From Mauremys mutica (Eukaryota > Chordata > Testudines > Geoemydidae): a stretch of DNA of 64,000 nucleotides. The translations under genes were made by a program, and so were the position numbers. Below are positions 53,414-64,000 of the stretch, piece by piece. Location: assembly GCF_020497125.1 (NCBI RefSeq), contig NC_059075.1, positions 58,795,321-58,859,320 on the forward strand, in the 5' to 3' direction. Numbering within the stretch: position 1 is the first letter of the stretch; every line of letters begins with the position of its first letter. Below the pieces are notes generated by a model. It saw only the letters and a program-made list of their open reading frames with translations, was not told the DNA's origin and did no database searches.

Positions 53414-55478
53414 TAAATGTGTTGTGTGCCTTTCATGGGTAACCAGCACCGTGCAAATTGTGAATATTCACTGTGAGTAGAATTCACTCCACCCACAGTA
53501 AGTGCTAAATCAGGCCCTATAGGCTAATCTGTTGAGAGAAGTTACTCTTTGTAACATTGATACTGTAGGCTTTGCCCTTGGTGGCCAGGTCTATGACTAA
53601 GGATAAAGATGTCCTTATTATTGAAGGTGCAGGAACCCAGAAACACACACAGAGGGAAAAAGGATGCCAGCAAAACTGCATTAATACATCTTCTCTTCAG
53701 AGTGGGGCTTATTGAAAACTGAAGGGTCCCCTTCAGATCCTAGAGGCTGACTTAATGCATCTTAAAGATTACTTGTATATTATATTAGCTATTTGTTCAT
53801 TTAAATGTTTTTAAATGCCGGAGACAAATTCTGCCCTCTGATGTGTGGCTACACCTGCCATGTAAGTCAGTAGAAATTCCCTAAACCTATCCTGTAGTTT
53901 CCTATGTTGAAATGCAGTATCTTCCTTAGTATTAAAATACTGTGTGACAAACCCTGGGATTTCTCTAGTCATCTTTCAGTTGAAGACATGGTTATGGCTG
54001 GCACAAGTGCATCCCCAGCAAATAGGAGTTCTTGAAGACTCATGCAATTTATAAGCAGGAGTCATTGTTAATCAGTAGACCTTTTGGCATTGTAATGACT
54101 TGAATATACAGGAACGTATTGAGATGGGAAAAGGTCTGGCATTTATCAGTTTTTTAATATTACTTTAGGAACTTTTCATAAGCTTCTAGGTCCCAATTGT
54201 CCTTAAAGAACTCTTAATGACAGTGCTACTATCCCTTTCTTGGCAACTTAACTTAACGCAGAGGTTGGGATTGAAGTTACAAATGCCAGAGATGATCATG
54301 GGAAATATTTACATGCCACATTAATAATTTAAAAAAAAAATAGCTAACAAGCCAGACCTTGCAACAGAAAAAAAAACAAACAGTTACTATGGTAATTGGA
54401 ACAATCTTAAATGTGGAATTAGGTTGTTTTTACCCTCTGCCCCACTGAACTAGCAGTGCTGTGATCTACCAGGAATGGAAATCAAACCCAGGTTTCCCAC
54501 GTGGCAGGACAGACCAGTAATGAACAGGCCATGAGACTAGCATCTGCTACACAAACATCCCAGTGACCTACAATATAAGGAATGGGATTCAAACCCAAGG
54601 TTCCCCCACAGAACACTAATGACCAGCCTGTTGTTACATTTGAGCCTCTCACTCAGAGCTCTGAGGATTCTGAACCATTATATTCTTTGCTTCTCTTCTC
54701 TCACACACAGTCTCATGTCAAGAAGCCCATCTTTCTAGCAGGGGAGGGCTGGACGTAGCTTTCCTCCTGAGCCCATATAGCATTGCTGCTGAATTGGCCA
54801 GAGGGCTTGCTGCAGACTGACAAGAAGCTGAGTGCACCGCCAGCTTGGGAGCAAAATGCAGCATGTTGAATATCAATTCCCCCAACTCCCGTATGGTAGC
54901 ATAGGGCTAGGTCAGCTGCTAAAATTGGTTTTCCACTGGATATCAGATTGCTGTAGCTCTTTACAGATGAAGGAATGTTAAGAAGGTAAACAAACTAATA
55001 GCATTCCTTTATTATGCTGTTCTGTCCTTCAGGAGAAACCAAAACAAAATAGCCTTGTTTAGTTCAAAAACATCTGACTTTTCCAATAGCATTTATCTTG
55101 CCAATTTCAGCAACTGTGCGCTAGTTCAAAACAGCTTCAGCTCAAATTCTGGAGACCATCGTTGGCTGAGCAGCAGCCTGTAAAATTTGCTGTCAGTCTT
55201 TCATTTTTCTAAAAGAAATGATGTCAAACTAGCCATATATCTATACCATTAACTGACATTCATCTAGGTCCTTTCTTAAGTGATCACAAAGCATTTTACA
55301 AACAAACAGATATATCAACATGCAGGGATCACTCCATTAATCTGTGAAATTCAGATGCTGTGCTGAAACCTCACACTGCTTAACTGTGCATAGCAACAGT
55401 ATTTACTAAAGTTTAGGGTACAAAGTGAAGAATAATGTATCCAACTGAAGTTTAGATTTTTTGGTAGGCAGTGTATAT
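53414..55478. other. Unique sequence, no gene seen
   Basis: About 2.1 kb. Two GGxxTCAAACCCA-like words on plus near 54484 and 54589 recall inverted tRNA B boxes and may be remnants of an old SINE. Nothing else is recognised. Confidence 0.5.
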
Positions 55479-55479
55479 A

Positions 55480-55665
55480 CACCTCTACCCAAATATAACA
55501 TTGTCCTCGGGAGCCAAAAAATCTTACCGCGTTATTAGTGAAACCACATTATATCGAACTTGCTTTGATCCGCCGGAGTGCGCAGCCCCAGAACGCCCCC
55601 TGAGCACTGCTTTACTGTGTTATATCCAAATTTGTGTTATATCGTGTTATATCGGAGTAGAGGTG
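55480..55665. mobile_element. Tc1/mariner-type MITE with TA target duplication
   Basis: The 186-bp element starts CACCTCTACCCAAATATAAC and ends GTTATATCGGAGTAGAGGTG, a clear terminal inverted repeat. TA flanks both sides (55478-55479 and 55666-55667). The interior holds several GTTATATCG repeats and is CpG-rich for this region. No transposase is encoded. Confidence 0.85.
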
Positions 55666-55667
55666 TA

Positions 55668-56165
55668 ATTAGCCATGATGTGCTTTGGACAGGACATCAA
55701 GGTTAACCACCCCTCTTTTTATGAATTGTAGCACAAGGTATTTAATGACCACAAAGGATCAGGTCTATGACTGTATTTCAAATTCAAACAATGGCCTCTC
55801 CTGCAGAAGCATGCCTTTTAGCACTAGTCTGCCATATGGCTTTAACACAGTCTCTTTACTGAACCACCACTATATTTTCCTGATGTACCTATAGTTCCAA
55901 AGGTAACTATGGCAACTCCTCATCCAGTGCTCAAAGTGGTTTGACAATTAGTGTAGGTAGGGTAAAACTATGTTCAGCAATTTGCAGACAGAGTCCATGA
56001 CTGAGACCATATTCCATTATTTTCTAGGTGTTGATGGTGCCTGTGTGCTGTTCTCTCCAAGTAGACAGTATTTGTGAACTTCAGTTGACACAATAAGCCA
56101 GTCATTCTGTAAAGTTTGACTCTATGTTACGAAAGTGACTATAAAGCTGTATGACACTTTGCTGG
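55668..56165. other. Unique sequence, no gene seen
   Basis: About 500 bases between a MITE and a CR1. Nothing recognisable. Confidence 0.5.
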
Positions 56166-57170
56166 TTTTCCAAACAGTGCATAATTGATTGGAAAACTGT
56201 TCCCAGACAGTAGTTATCAATGGTTCACAATCAAGTGGGGTCCTGCAGGGATCAATTCTGGATCCGATTCTGTTCAATATCTTCATCAATTATATAGATA
56301 ATGACATAGACAGTACACTTATAAAGTTTGCAGACAATACCAAGCTAGGAGAGGTTGCTAGTGCTTTGGAGGATAGGATTAAAGTTATCTGGAAAAAGTG
56401 GAGAAATGGCCTGAAGTAAATAGGATGACATTCAGTAAAGGACAAATGCAAAGTACTCCACTTAGCAAGAAACAATCAATCAGTTGCACACATACAAAAT
56501 GGGAAATAACTGCGTAGGAAGGAGTACGGCAGGAAGGGATTTGGGGGTCATAGTGGATCACAAGGCTAAATATGAGTCAACACTGTTGCAAAATAAAAAA
56601 GCAAACGTAATTCTGGAATGTTTTAGCAGGAGTGTTGTAAGCAAGACACGAGAAGTAATTATTCCGCTCTACTCTGTGTCCAGTTCTGGGCCACATTTCA
56701 GGAAAGATATGGACAAATTGGAGAAAAAGTCCAGAGAAGAGTAACAAAAGTGGTTAAAAGTCTAAAACATGACCTATCAGGGAAGATTGAAAAAACTGGG
56801 TTTGTTTAATCTGGAGAAGAGAAGACTGAGGGGAGACATAACAGTTTTCAAGTACATAAAAGGTTTGTAACAAGGAGGAGTGAGGTAAATTGTTCTGATT
56901 AACCTCTGAGGATAGGACAAGAAGCAATGGGCTTAAATTGCAACAATTATTGTTTAGGTTGGACATTAGAAAAACTTCCTAACTGTCAGGGTAGTTAAGT
57001 ACTGGAATAGATTGCCTAGAAAGGTTGTGGAATCTCTGCCATTGGAGATTTTTAAGAGCAGGTTACACAAACACGTCAGGGATGGTCTAGATAATACTTA
57101 GTCCTGGAAAGAGTGCAGGGGACTTGACTAAATTATCTCTCGAGGTCCCGTCAGTCCTACCAATCTATGA
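56166..57170 (+). mobile_element. CR1 LINE 3' part, older subfamily, decayed
   Basis: It reads GGGGTCCTGCAGGGATCAAT (motif B region), TCTTCATCAATTATATAGAT, AAGTTTGCAGACAATACCAA (motif C, FADN instead of FADD), then the C-terminal region CTGGAGAAGAGAAGACTGAG and the tail TCTCGAGGTCCCGTCAGTCC ... CTATGATTG. The change of the second catalytic Asp to Asn and several frameshifts show it is dead. It groups with the 40680-42216 copy. Confidence 0.83.
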
Positions 57171-58395
57171 TTGTAAGACTGATTTTGATACTCCCCAACA
57201 AAATTCCACAAAACAGGTCTTTTATGCCTGAAATTTTGCTTGTTTCCTCAGTCAGAGAAGTCTCTTGGCTTATTTGTTTGTTTTGCAGCATTTGAGGTGG
57301 ATCCAAATGAGCCACGTGAGGTAGCCATTATGTTAAAAAGTTGTGTATTTCACTTTCTGAAGTTTTCTAACTTGGTCTAGGAATGCTCTATTTGTTGTAT
57401 ACACTAAGCATTCCAGAAAACTAATCCCTCTTTAAGGAAGTTGTAAACTCCAGACTGAGACACCTGTGTAGTTTAGCTTATTAAAATAAAAAATGAATGA
57501 TTTCAACTCTGGGAAAGAGCAGCATGTGTGTGTAATAATATCTGCCCTGTACCTTGGGGGGGAGGTGAGGGGGGAGTTATCTCCTGCCCTTTGGGGGATG
57601 AACTCAATGATCTAAGTCTTTACCATCTGTAACTACTATGACTCTTTAGTGCTGAGAAATTCATGTGTGCTATTTTGCTGTCATACGTAGAAAAATTAAA
57701 CAAATATGTTTAAACAATTCTGGGGCCAAGGGCTTGTGAACGCTTGCTGAAGCCTTTCAAGACCCCATTCTCCTTGGGAAGGTCTCTTCCATGACATAAT
57801 GCGAAAAACTTTCCTCTCTCTGGTGCATAAATCAGTGCTAATTAAATTATACTGTTATCTACATAGAAGAGCATTATTTATACACAAGACTTTGCACAGA
57901 TTTCTTGTACCACTAAAAGCAGTAAGTTCTTCCATTTGGCAATGAAAATCTTCACTCAAGTGAAGTATAAATTCAACATTTGAACACAAAGCTACAAGTG
58001 AAATACATGTTTAGCTCAATCCTGCTTGAAATGGCAAGACATTTCAAAATGTTGCATGCCATGCATAGAGAAACCAGAGAACTTCCCTGAGTCTATTCTG
58101 ATGAACAGCACCCATGCCTGATCCATGCTATGTTAAAATAGCTCTCCTGTTAGTTGGTGCCTTGGGTGTGCTGCTTAAATATGGTATTCAAGCCTGCAGA
58201 ACAAAAGTTATGAATTTCTGGAGCTCTGTTCAAATGAGAGCAATTCTTCTCAGTGATGAGATGTAGGTTTGACAGAAGGGTGGGAAGGAAAACAATCAAG
58301 ATGGGACAATGATATGTACAGTTTTCCTTGAAAGCCTATTTTATAATAAACAAATCTATTAATGAGAGGTCATAACTCTGGTATAGAAGTATTCA
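57171..58395. other. Unique sequence, no gene seen
   Basis: About 1.2 kb. A G-rich patch lies at 57555-57595. No exon or repeat is recognised. Confidence 0.5.
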
Positions 58396-59515
58396 TGATG
58401 TGACATCTCAGAATAACTGATGCTGCAGGATTGAAATATGACCATTTACATCGATATTGCCATGGTTATATAATTACATGACATACTTTGTACAAGATTT
58501 GTTGCAAGATGTCAATGGAAAAGTTATCATTTGCTACATAAGATTATCCTGTTTAAATCCATTTATCAATATTGTATCTGAAGTTATGAATATTAGCTAT
58601 ATATCTATATCTCAAATGTGTTTGTTACTAGAGCAACACCCACAAGGTAGCTTACATCCAGTCTTGCCAGCCCATTGTGAATGGACTATTCAAGATTGAT
58701 AGCCCAGTAAGGACACTTCACTCTAACAATGGGCCATAGAAGAAACGCATCCCACCCAGTAAGCCTTCTTGTAGATGCCTCAGCACAAATATGGGCAATG
58801 GCTGCCTCTGTGAGTCAAAGCATATAAGGACATGTGATATGCTCATGTGTCCAGGAAATTTGAGCCAGGAAATTTCCTGGCACGTGGCAAAGGGTATAAA
58901 AGACCCCTGAGATACCTCAAGTTTTCCTCTTTCCTGACTGATTCTCTGGACAGTGGCTTTACAACTAAAAGGAGCATTCTGAACCATGGACTGAAGACCT
59001 TCCAATCTTTGGAAGTTACCAGAGAGACTTTACAACCAGCAGTCTATGCCATCATTGCTACAAACCTGATATAAAGACTTTGCAATTATTTGTATGTACA
59101 TGATCTATTAACCATTATTAACTCTTTTTCCTTTCTTAATAAAACCTTTATTTTTAGTCACTGAAGGGTTGGCATTAGTGTGCTTATTAGGTAAGATCTG
59201 AGTTATATATTGACTGGGCTCTGTGGCTAATCTCATGGGATTAGAAGAACCCTATATTTGATTAAACTGGTTTTCAGTAATCACCCATCATAAAGTCCAG
59301 AGTCTGGGTTGTGATACAAGGTCTAGAATGCCTAAGGAGATTGCAACTTTGACTTCTTGTTAAGTAATGTGGCAAGACAGAAGTTCACTTTTGTTACTGT
59401 CTTGGTATAATCTAACGATAGAGTAACCTCCAGTCTGGGGTGAGTCTGCCCTATTTCTCAGCAGTTTGTCCTGATTCTGGCATCCTCAGCTGTTACCCAC
59501 TGAGGCACAGTGACA
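58396..59515 (+). mobile_element. Solo LTR of an endogenous retrovirus-like element
   Basis: I recognise a turtle LTR type from words such as GATGTGACATCTCAGAATAA at the left and CACTGAGGCACAGTGACA at the right. The ends TG...CA fit an LTR. A TATA box (TATAAAA, 58895-58901) and a poly(A) signal (AATAAA, 59138-59143) are about 240 bases apart, the order U3-R-U5. An 18-bp palindrome with a GGAAATTTCC core lies just upstream of the TATA box. No internal viral genes and no second LTR are present. A target duplication was not found, so the exact left edge may be off by a few bases. Confidence 0.72.
58864..58901 (+). promoter_or_regulatory. LTR promoter: palindrome and TATA box
   Basis: GCCAGGAAATTTCCTGGC (58864-58881) is a perfect 18-bp palindrome. 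Its core GGAAATTTCC fits the kB consensus GGRRNNYYCC. CCAGGAAATTT is also repeated just before it (58851-58861). TATAAAA follows at 58895-58901. Binding by NF-kB is an inference. Confidence 0.6.
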
Positions 59516-60836
59516 ATAACATATGCTATGGGGAGTGGCAATTTATGCCACTGCTGGAGCATTAGTCAGGTCAAAAATATTACACAAGAAGCAGAGCATG
59601 TGGAAATCCCAGTCCCAGCCTCACCTACTAGTTATTACGACGAAATAGAGTGAGGGAGCTAGACAGGACAGTGATGAAAGAAAGAATAGAAGTGTAACAG
59701 CAGGAGAGATAGAATGGGCCAAACAGCCCTGGCTTCATACTCTCAACTTGGGACCAATTTGCCCTCCCCTTCACCCTGGCAGCTCTGTGAATGTTACTGG
59801 AAGCCAGGGCTGCAGTAGTTTCCCAGAGGGAGAGAGAGGGCAGGAGATTTAGAGGTGCTGGTGGTGAGAACTCATTTAAATAAGAACTTCCAGACCCATC
59901 AGAAGCTCCATAAGTCCCAACCCTGTAGCAGGTGAAGAGCACTTCTGCAGCATTATCCTGAAGGTCAGTTCAGTGCACAGCCAGAGTGTGTGGAAGTAGG
60001 GAGGCTGCAAACCTCCTCCCCCATATTAAAAGAAATTTAATTTAAGACTATCTAAAGTATTCTCAGTGTGACATTGAAGTTCCTGAATGAAATTCAGGCT
60101 TGAAGAATTCATTCTGAATGAGATTGTGCTGTCTAGATCTTCCTGAGAAGTGATAATGGCTTAGTACACACTTACTTCTCTAGTCCACTTAAAATTACAG
60201 TAGACAGGGTCATTGGACATGGATTTTCACACTGAGGATTGGATGTATTGCACTGATGGCTGATACACCATTTAAGAGTAACAGATGCATTCTATAGGTT
60301 GAAGGACAAGATCAAAAAAATTGATGAGTGCAACCCAAAGTGAAGGAAACCATGAAGGAGGACTGTCATCCTACAAACCAGAAGGTTTAAGGGTAACGCA
60401 ATGGTGTGTACCAAGCATAGCCAATCTTTTGTGGGGAGAAGGTTATTTAATGATTTGTTATGCTCCCGTCACAGTAGCCCATAAGCACCACATAGGTTAA
60501 AGGAAAATGAGCTAATAAATTAAGCCATTTGCAACTGATAATATAACCAGCTCACATGCTCAGTAAATAATCTACTACTCAAGTACAAGCTTCATGCTAC
60601 AACTCTCTTCCTAAACAGGAAATGAGGGCAAATGCCTCTTGCTATCACGGATTGCAAGGAACCCAGCATTTGAGGACTGGGGCTGAGAACAGCTGATGAT
60701 TGAGAAGAGGAAAGCTGTGTGTAACAAGGAAGATGATGTGGAAGTAGAACAGAAGAAAGAGGGAATAGATTCTCCCTGAGATATTGGGTACACTGGCTGT
60801 AAGAAGCACTCGGATTTATCCATTAAAAAGGGTCTT
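59516..60836. other. Unique sequence, no gene seen
   Basis: About 1.3 kb with chance open frames only. No recognised repeat. Confidence 0.5.
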
Positions 60837-60837
60837 T

Positions 60838-61008
60838 AGGCCACATTCGGCTCTCAGTTGCACAGGTGTAAATCCAGAGTTGGCCCGCACTCACTGGAAG
60901 CGGCCGCATCCCTCCACTTCCCAGCACCGGTGAGAGCGGAGGGCGTCTTTTCCCCAACCTCCCCGCACTCACTGGATTTATACTGGTGTAAAGTTAAAAT
61001 TTGACCCC
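60838..61008. mobile_element. Palindromic MITE interrupted by a GC-rich insert
   Basis: The left arm GGCCACATTCGGCTCTCAGT, then CAGGTGTAAATCCAGAG, and the right arm TGGATTTATACTGGTGTAAA, then TTTGACCCC, are inverted copies. Between them lies a 63-base CpG-rich piece with a GCGGCCGC site, bounded by a 15-bp direct repeat CCCGCACTCACTGGA (60884-60898 and 60962-60976). Confidence 0.6.
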
Positions 61009-63043
61009 TGGATGTAGTATATTTTTTTTGTTTACAAGACCCTGGCTGCAGAAACCCTTATTTGTCTTCACTTGGAAGTCTAGTTTTCCCATTTGACTTT
61101 GGCCACTACAACTGAGGTTTGTTTATAAGAGGTGGTTGGTGAGTGCAGGCCAGCTCACTAAGGTAGCTCAATGGGATAAGGTGTCCTGATTCCTTCCTGG
61201 ACATACTTAATCTTTATCTGAAGCACCCAGCATTTTACACCTATTGCTCAGTTATCTGTTGCCTTGACAGGAAGAAAAAGATTAGCGGGTTTTATTTTTT
61301 ATTGAAATAAAACACATCAGCTAGTTGCTGGAGATAAAAATGCTAATCCTGTGGAGGGTAATATCAAATGAGCAAGACATGAATCAAGCCAATTACATAC
61401 AAGATCATACAAGTGCAGGAGGAGACAGAACTCTGGTATTCTGTATAGTAGTCAAGCCTTTTCTGAGTGTTTAATACCAAACAAACAAACAAACAAACCA
61501 AAAGCCCACCAACCTTTTGCTTTCTGATTCCCTATGCTGTAATAGTGACTCCGAAAACATGGAGTATAATCCTATATTCCTTGCAACTCTTTTTGCCTTA
61601 ATTTTGCATAAAGACATTGGCTGAGACCCATTATTTTGCAATTGCCAGATGCATGAAAGCTCCCAGCATGGAAGCTCATGCTCCCAGCTTCAGTTTGTTC
61701 AGCTTTTCTCAATTGCTCAAAAACCAGACAGCGTTGGTAAACAACCACACTGCAAATGGAACATGTTCACAAGTTCTTGCTGTTAAGTCCTTGCACTTAC
61801 TCAACAATGAAAGGAACTGAGTATCTGACTCATTTATTGAAAGTGTGACTTTATTTCATTTAAAGAAAAGACCTGCATACTCAACGCTTTTTAGTTTTCC
61901 CAAAGAAGGAGATCGTTAACAGCATCTTTACTCCACATACATTGGACAAAGCACACTAACGGATATTGTTTGGGACAGTGGTCTTGGCCCAAAGCCCAGT
62001 TAAGACTACTCCTGAACTTGGGGAAACTTCAGATCTGAACTTCATCGTTTACCCCCATTTCCCAAACAAATGGGTCCTTTAAGCATGTGTATACTCCAGG
62101 AAATGGATGAATGATTCACAGCTACATAGCTATATTGTACCAGCTGAAACAAATGCACAGTGGTTTTTTGATCCATCAGATGTGAAAGTGAGGAATCACT
62201 TAGGAAACTCGAATAGAATACAGGCTTGATTAAAAGCACATTGAAGTCAATGGGAGTTTTTCTGCTGTAATCAGTGAGCCTTGAATCAGGATGTAGAATA
62301 ATGAATCCCCATTCCTAAGCAAGGCCTGCAGCAAACATTATTCAGGCTGACATCCCATTACTGAGATTCTTTGGAGAATCCCAATGCATCCTGTACTGCT
62401 ACTACTCCAACAAAAGTTCCAAGAATGCACAGGGCTCTTACTATTCTTAGTGATAGTCTTCTGCTTCTCGGTATTGTTGCTTTTACATTTTTCAGGTCTC
62501 TTTAATCGTGTCATTTGGGTTTAAAAGGTTCTAAGTCATTTCACAATTTTGTCTCGAAGATTATCCAACACACAAAATAAATGCTCAAATGGGTTACATG
62601 AGGAACCAGGAGAAAAACTGTGACAAAGAAACAAAATTCACCATGCAGTGATCTCCAGAACACAATCATTGTCAACATTTTCTAACAACAACTTGGAGAG
62701 TGTTCTTTAAGACGATCCTTTTAGCCAATGCCCACTCATGACTGGAGAATTTAGAGCTTGTTACAAACTAGCCAAGGGGTCTGTGGTCATGGTCACACCT
62801 AAATAACTACCCAGAAAAATTTTACACTGGGATGAGCTATGGCATATGGGATAGGTTTGGTTTTAGTAAAATGTAGAGGTAGGAATAAAAATTGAGTGCA
62901 TAATTGGAAAATGTTTTAGCCTTATCACGGAGGAACTAGTACCACTCCACTGTCTGACAATGATGTGCAGAAGTGAAGCGTGGGGTTCTTACCTATGATT
63001 ACCAGTTTGATGCTTTAGAAGTGGGCCCTAGTTGTGAATTCAA
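61009..63043. other. Unique sequence, no gene seen
   Basis: About 2 kb. An (AAAC)n tract lies at 61482-61499, and a worn MITE trace (CATTGAAGTCAATGGGAG) at about 62240. No exon is seen. Confidence 0.55.
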
Positions 63044-63680
63044 ATGAATCATAGAATCTCAGGGTTGGAAGGGACCTCAGGAGGTCATCTAGTCCAACCC
63101 CCTGCTCAAAGCAGGACCAAACCCAACTAAATCATCCCAGCCAGGGCTTTGTCAAGCCTGACCTTAAAAACCTCTAAGGAAGGAGATTCCACCACCTCCC
63201 TAGGTAACCCATTCCAGTTCTTCACCACCCTACTAGTGAAAAAGTTTTTCCTAATGTCCAACCTAAACCTCCCATTCTGCAACTTGAGACCATTACTCCT
63301 TGTTCTGTCATCTGCTACCACTGAGAACAGTCTAGATCCATCCTCTTTGGAACCCCCTTTCAGGTAGTTGAAAGCAGCTATCAAATCCCCCCTCATTCTT
63401 CTCTTCTGCAGGCTAAACAATCCCAGTTCCCTCAGCCTCTCCTCATAAGTCATGTGCTCCAGCCCCCTAATCATTTTTGTTGCCCTCCGCTGGACTCTCT
63501 CCAATTTATCCACATCCTTCTTGTAGTGTGGGGCCCAAAACTGGACAGAGTACTCCAAATGAGGCCTCACCAGTGCTGAATAGAGGGGAATGATCACATC
63601 CCTCGATCTGCTGGAAATGCCCCTACTTATACAACCCAAAATGCCATTAGCCTTCTTGGCAACAGGGTCACACTTGTTTA
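63044..63680 (-). mobile_element. CR1 LINE 3' end, young
   Basis: On plus it begins AATCATAGAATCTCAGGGTT and TTGGAAGGGACCTCAGGAGG, the reverse complement of the CR1 tail. The coding region follows to about 63680, where it is truncated within AAGAAGGCTAATGG-like sequence (read on minus). The tail carries the ATTCTATGAT microsatellite unit. It is the best preserved CR1 end in the window. Confidence 0.92.
63127..63639 (-). pseudogene. CR1 reverse transcriptase C-terminus, open frame, 5'-truncated
   Basis: 170 codons on minus without a stop or frameshift up to the natural end. It reads [80 protein letters not shown] and ends [15 protein letters not shown]. This is the thumb and C-terminal region of CR1 ORF2. 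The catalytic palm and the endonuclease were lost by 5' truncation, so it cannot act, but the open frame suggests a young insertion. Confidence 0.88.
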
Positions 63681-64000
63681 GGAAATCAGGAAATCCGTTT
63701 ACTTATTATAACTCCCTGGGAAGCAATTTACAATTAGGACACACAGGAGCAACAGAAAAGATCCTGGCCCTTACTTCCATTCCTTTGGCATGGCTCTGGC
63801 AGTGCCAAGGGGATAGAGAACTGTACCAAAATGGTAGGCAGGATTCTTCTGTCCCCAGGAGAATCCTCAGTGATTTAAATCACCAGTGATGCCCCTAAAA
63901 TATAAGGGTAGGGAGCAGGGGAAAAGGGAGTGGACTGCTGTCACTAGCATAATTTAGAGTGGCACTAAGATGCTCTAAATTATACCAGGGTCTGTTTTAT
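63681..64000. other. Unique sequence to the window end
   Basis: About 320 bases with no recognised gene or repeat. Confidence 0.5.

Noticed and set aside
58396..59515. Complete endogenous retrovirus
   Set aside because: Only one LTR with TATA box and poly(A) signal is present. No gag, pol or env sequence lies on either side.
1..64000. CRISPR arrays, operons or prokaryotic genes
   Set aside because: No regular spaced repeats and no dense long open frames. Spliced transposon genes, LINEs, SINEs and LTRs show that this is vertebrate nuclear DNA.

Overview
The window looks like non-coding genomic DNA of an amniote, most likely a turtle. The reasons are many 5'-truncated CR1 LINEs with the sauropsid 3' end (a GGTTGGACTAGATGACCTC-like block followed by TTCTATGAT), a two-gene PIF/Harbinger transposon of a type I remember as common in turtle genomes, solo retroviral-type LTRs, and many short palindromic MITEs. 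A crocodilian is the main alternative. I could not run a database search, so family names rest on recognising motifs and on remembered repeat families. I found no host gene exon, tRNA, rRNA or CRISPR array. Every open frame I can interpret belongs to a mobile element.

Layout. Positions 1-545 are the 3' end of a Penelope-like element, minus strand. From 545 to 9.9 kb there is mostly unique sequence, with one CR1 tail and an exact 31-bp tandem duplication. From 9.9 to 15.5 kb lies a cluster of palindromic MITEs and a 4.9-kb Harbinger element inserted inside an older MITE. The Harbinger carries a spliced Myb/SANT-like gene on the plus strand and a DDE transposase remnant on the minus strand, both broken. 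From 15.5 to 31 kb there is unique sequence with a hAT MITE (perfect 8-bp target duplication), a CR1 containing a second CR1, and a small Penelope-like insert with a 14-bp target duplication. From 31.3 to 33.6 kb a SINE, a mariner-type MITE, a hAT MITE fragment and a CR1 split by a solo LTR lie almost end to end. From 35.4 to 40.1 kb there is an 826-bp hAT element with a near-perfect hairpin, then a 2.3-kb hAT foldback whose right arm is split by another MITE. From 40.7 to 63.7 kb there are five more CR1 copies, a second LTR, further MITEs and a tRNA-like repeat region. One of these CR1 copies keeps an open 170-codon reverse-transcriptase C-terminus.

How the parts work together. The elements fall into three mobilisation systems. 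CR1 reverse transcriptase copies CR1 RNA. Harbinger needs both its DDE transposase and its Myb-like DNA-binding partner and could also move related MITEs. hAT transposase could move the hAT MITEs. No complete enzyme is encoded here, so all copies are inactive or depend on enzymes made elsewhere. The most unusual structures are the hAT foldback with inverted rather than direct flanks, the Harbinger gene whose splice junction is still phase-perfect although its first exon is broken, the inverted two-part Penelope-like insert, and a duplicated kB-like palindrome just upstream of an LTR TATA box. I did not find a convincing new biological system.
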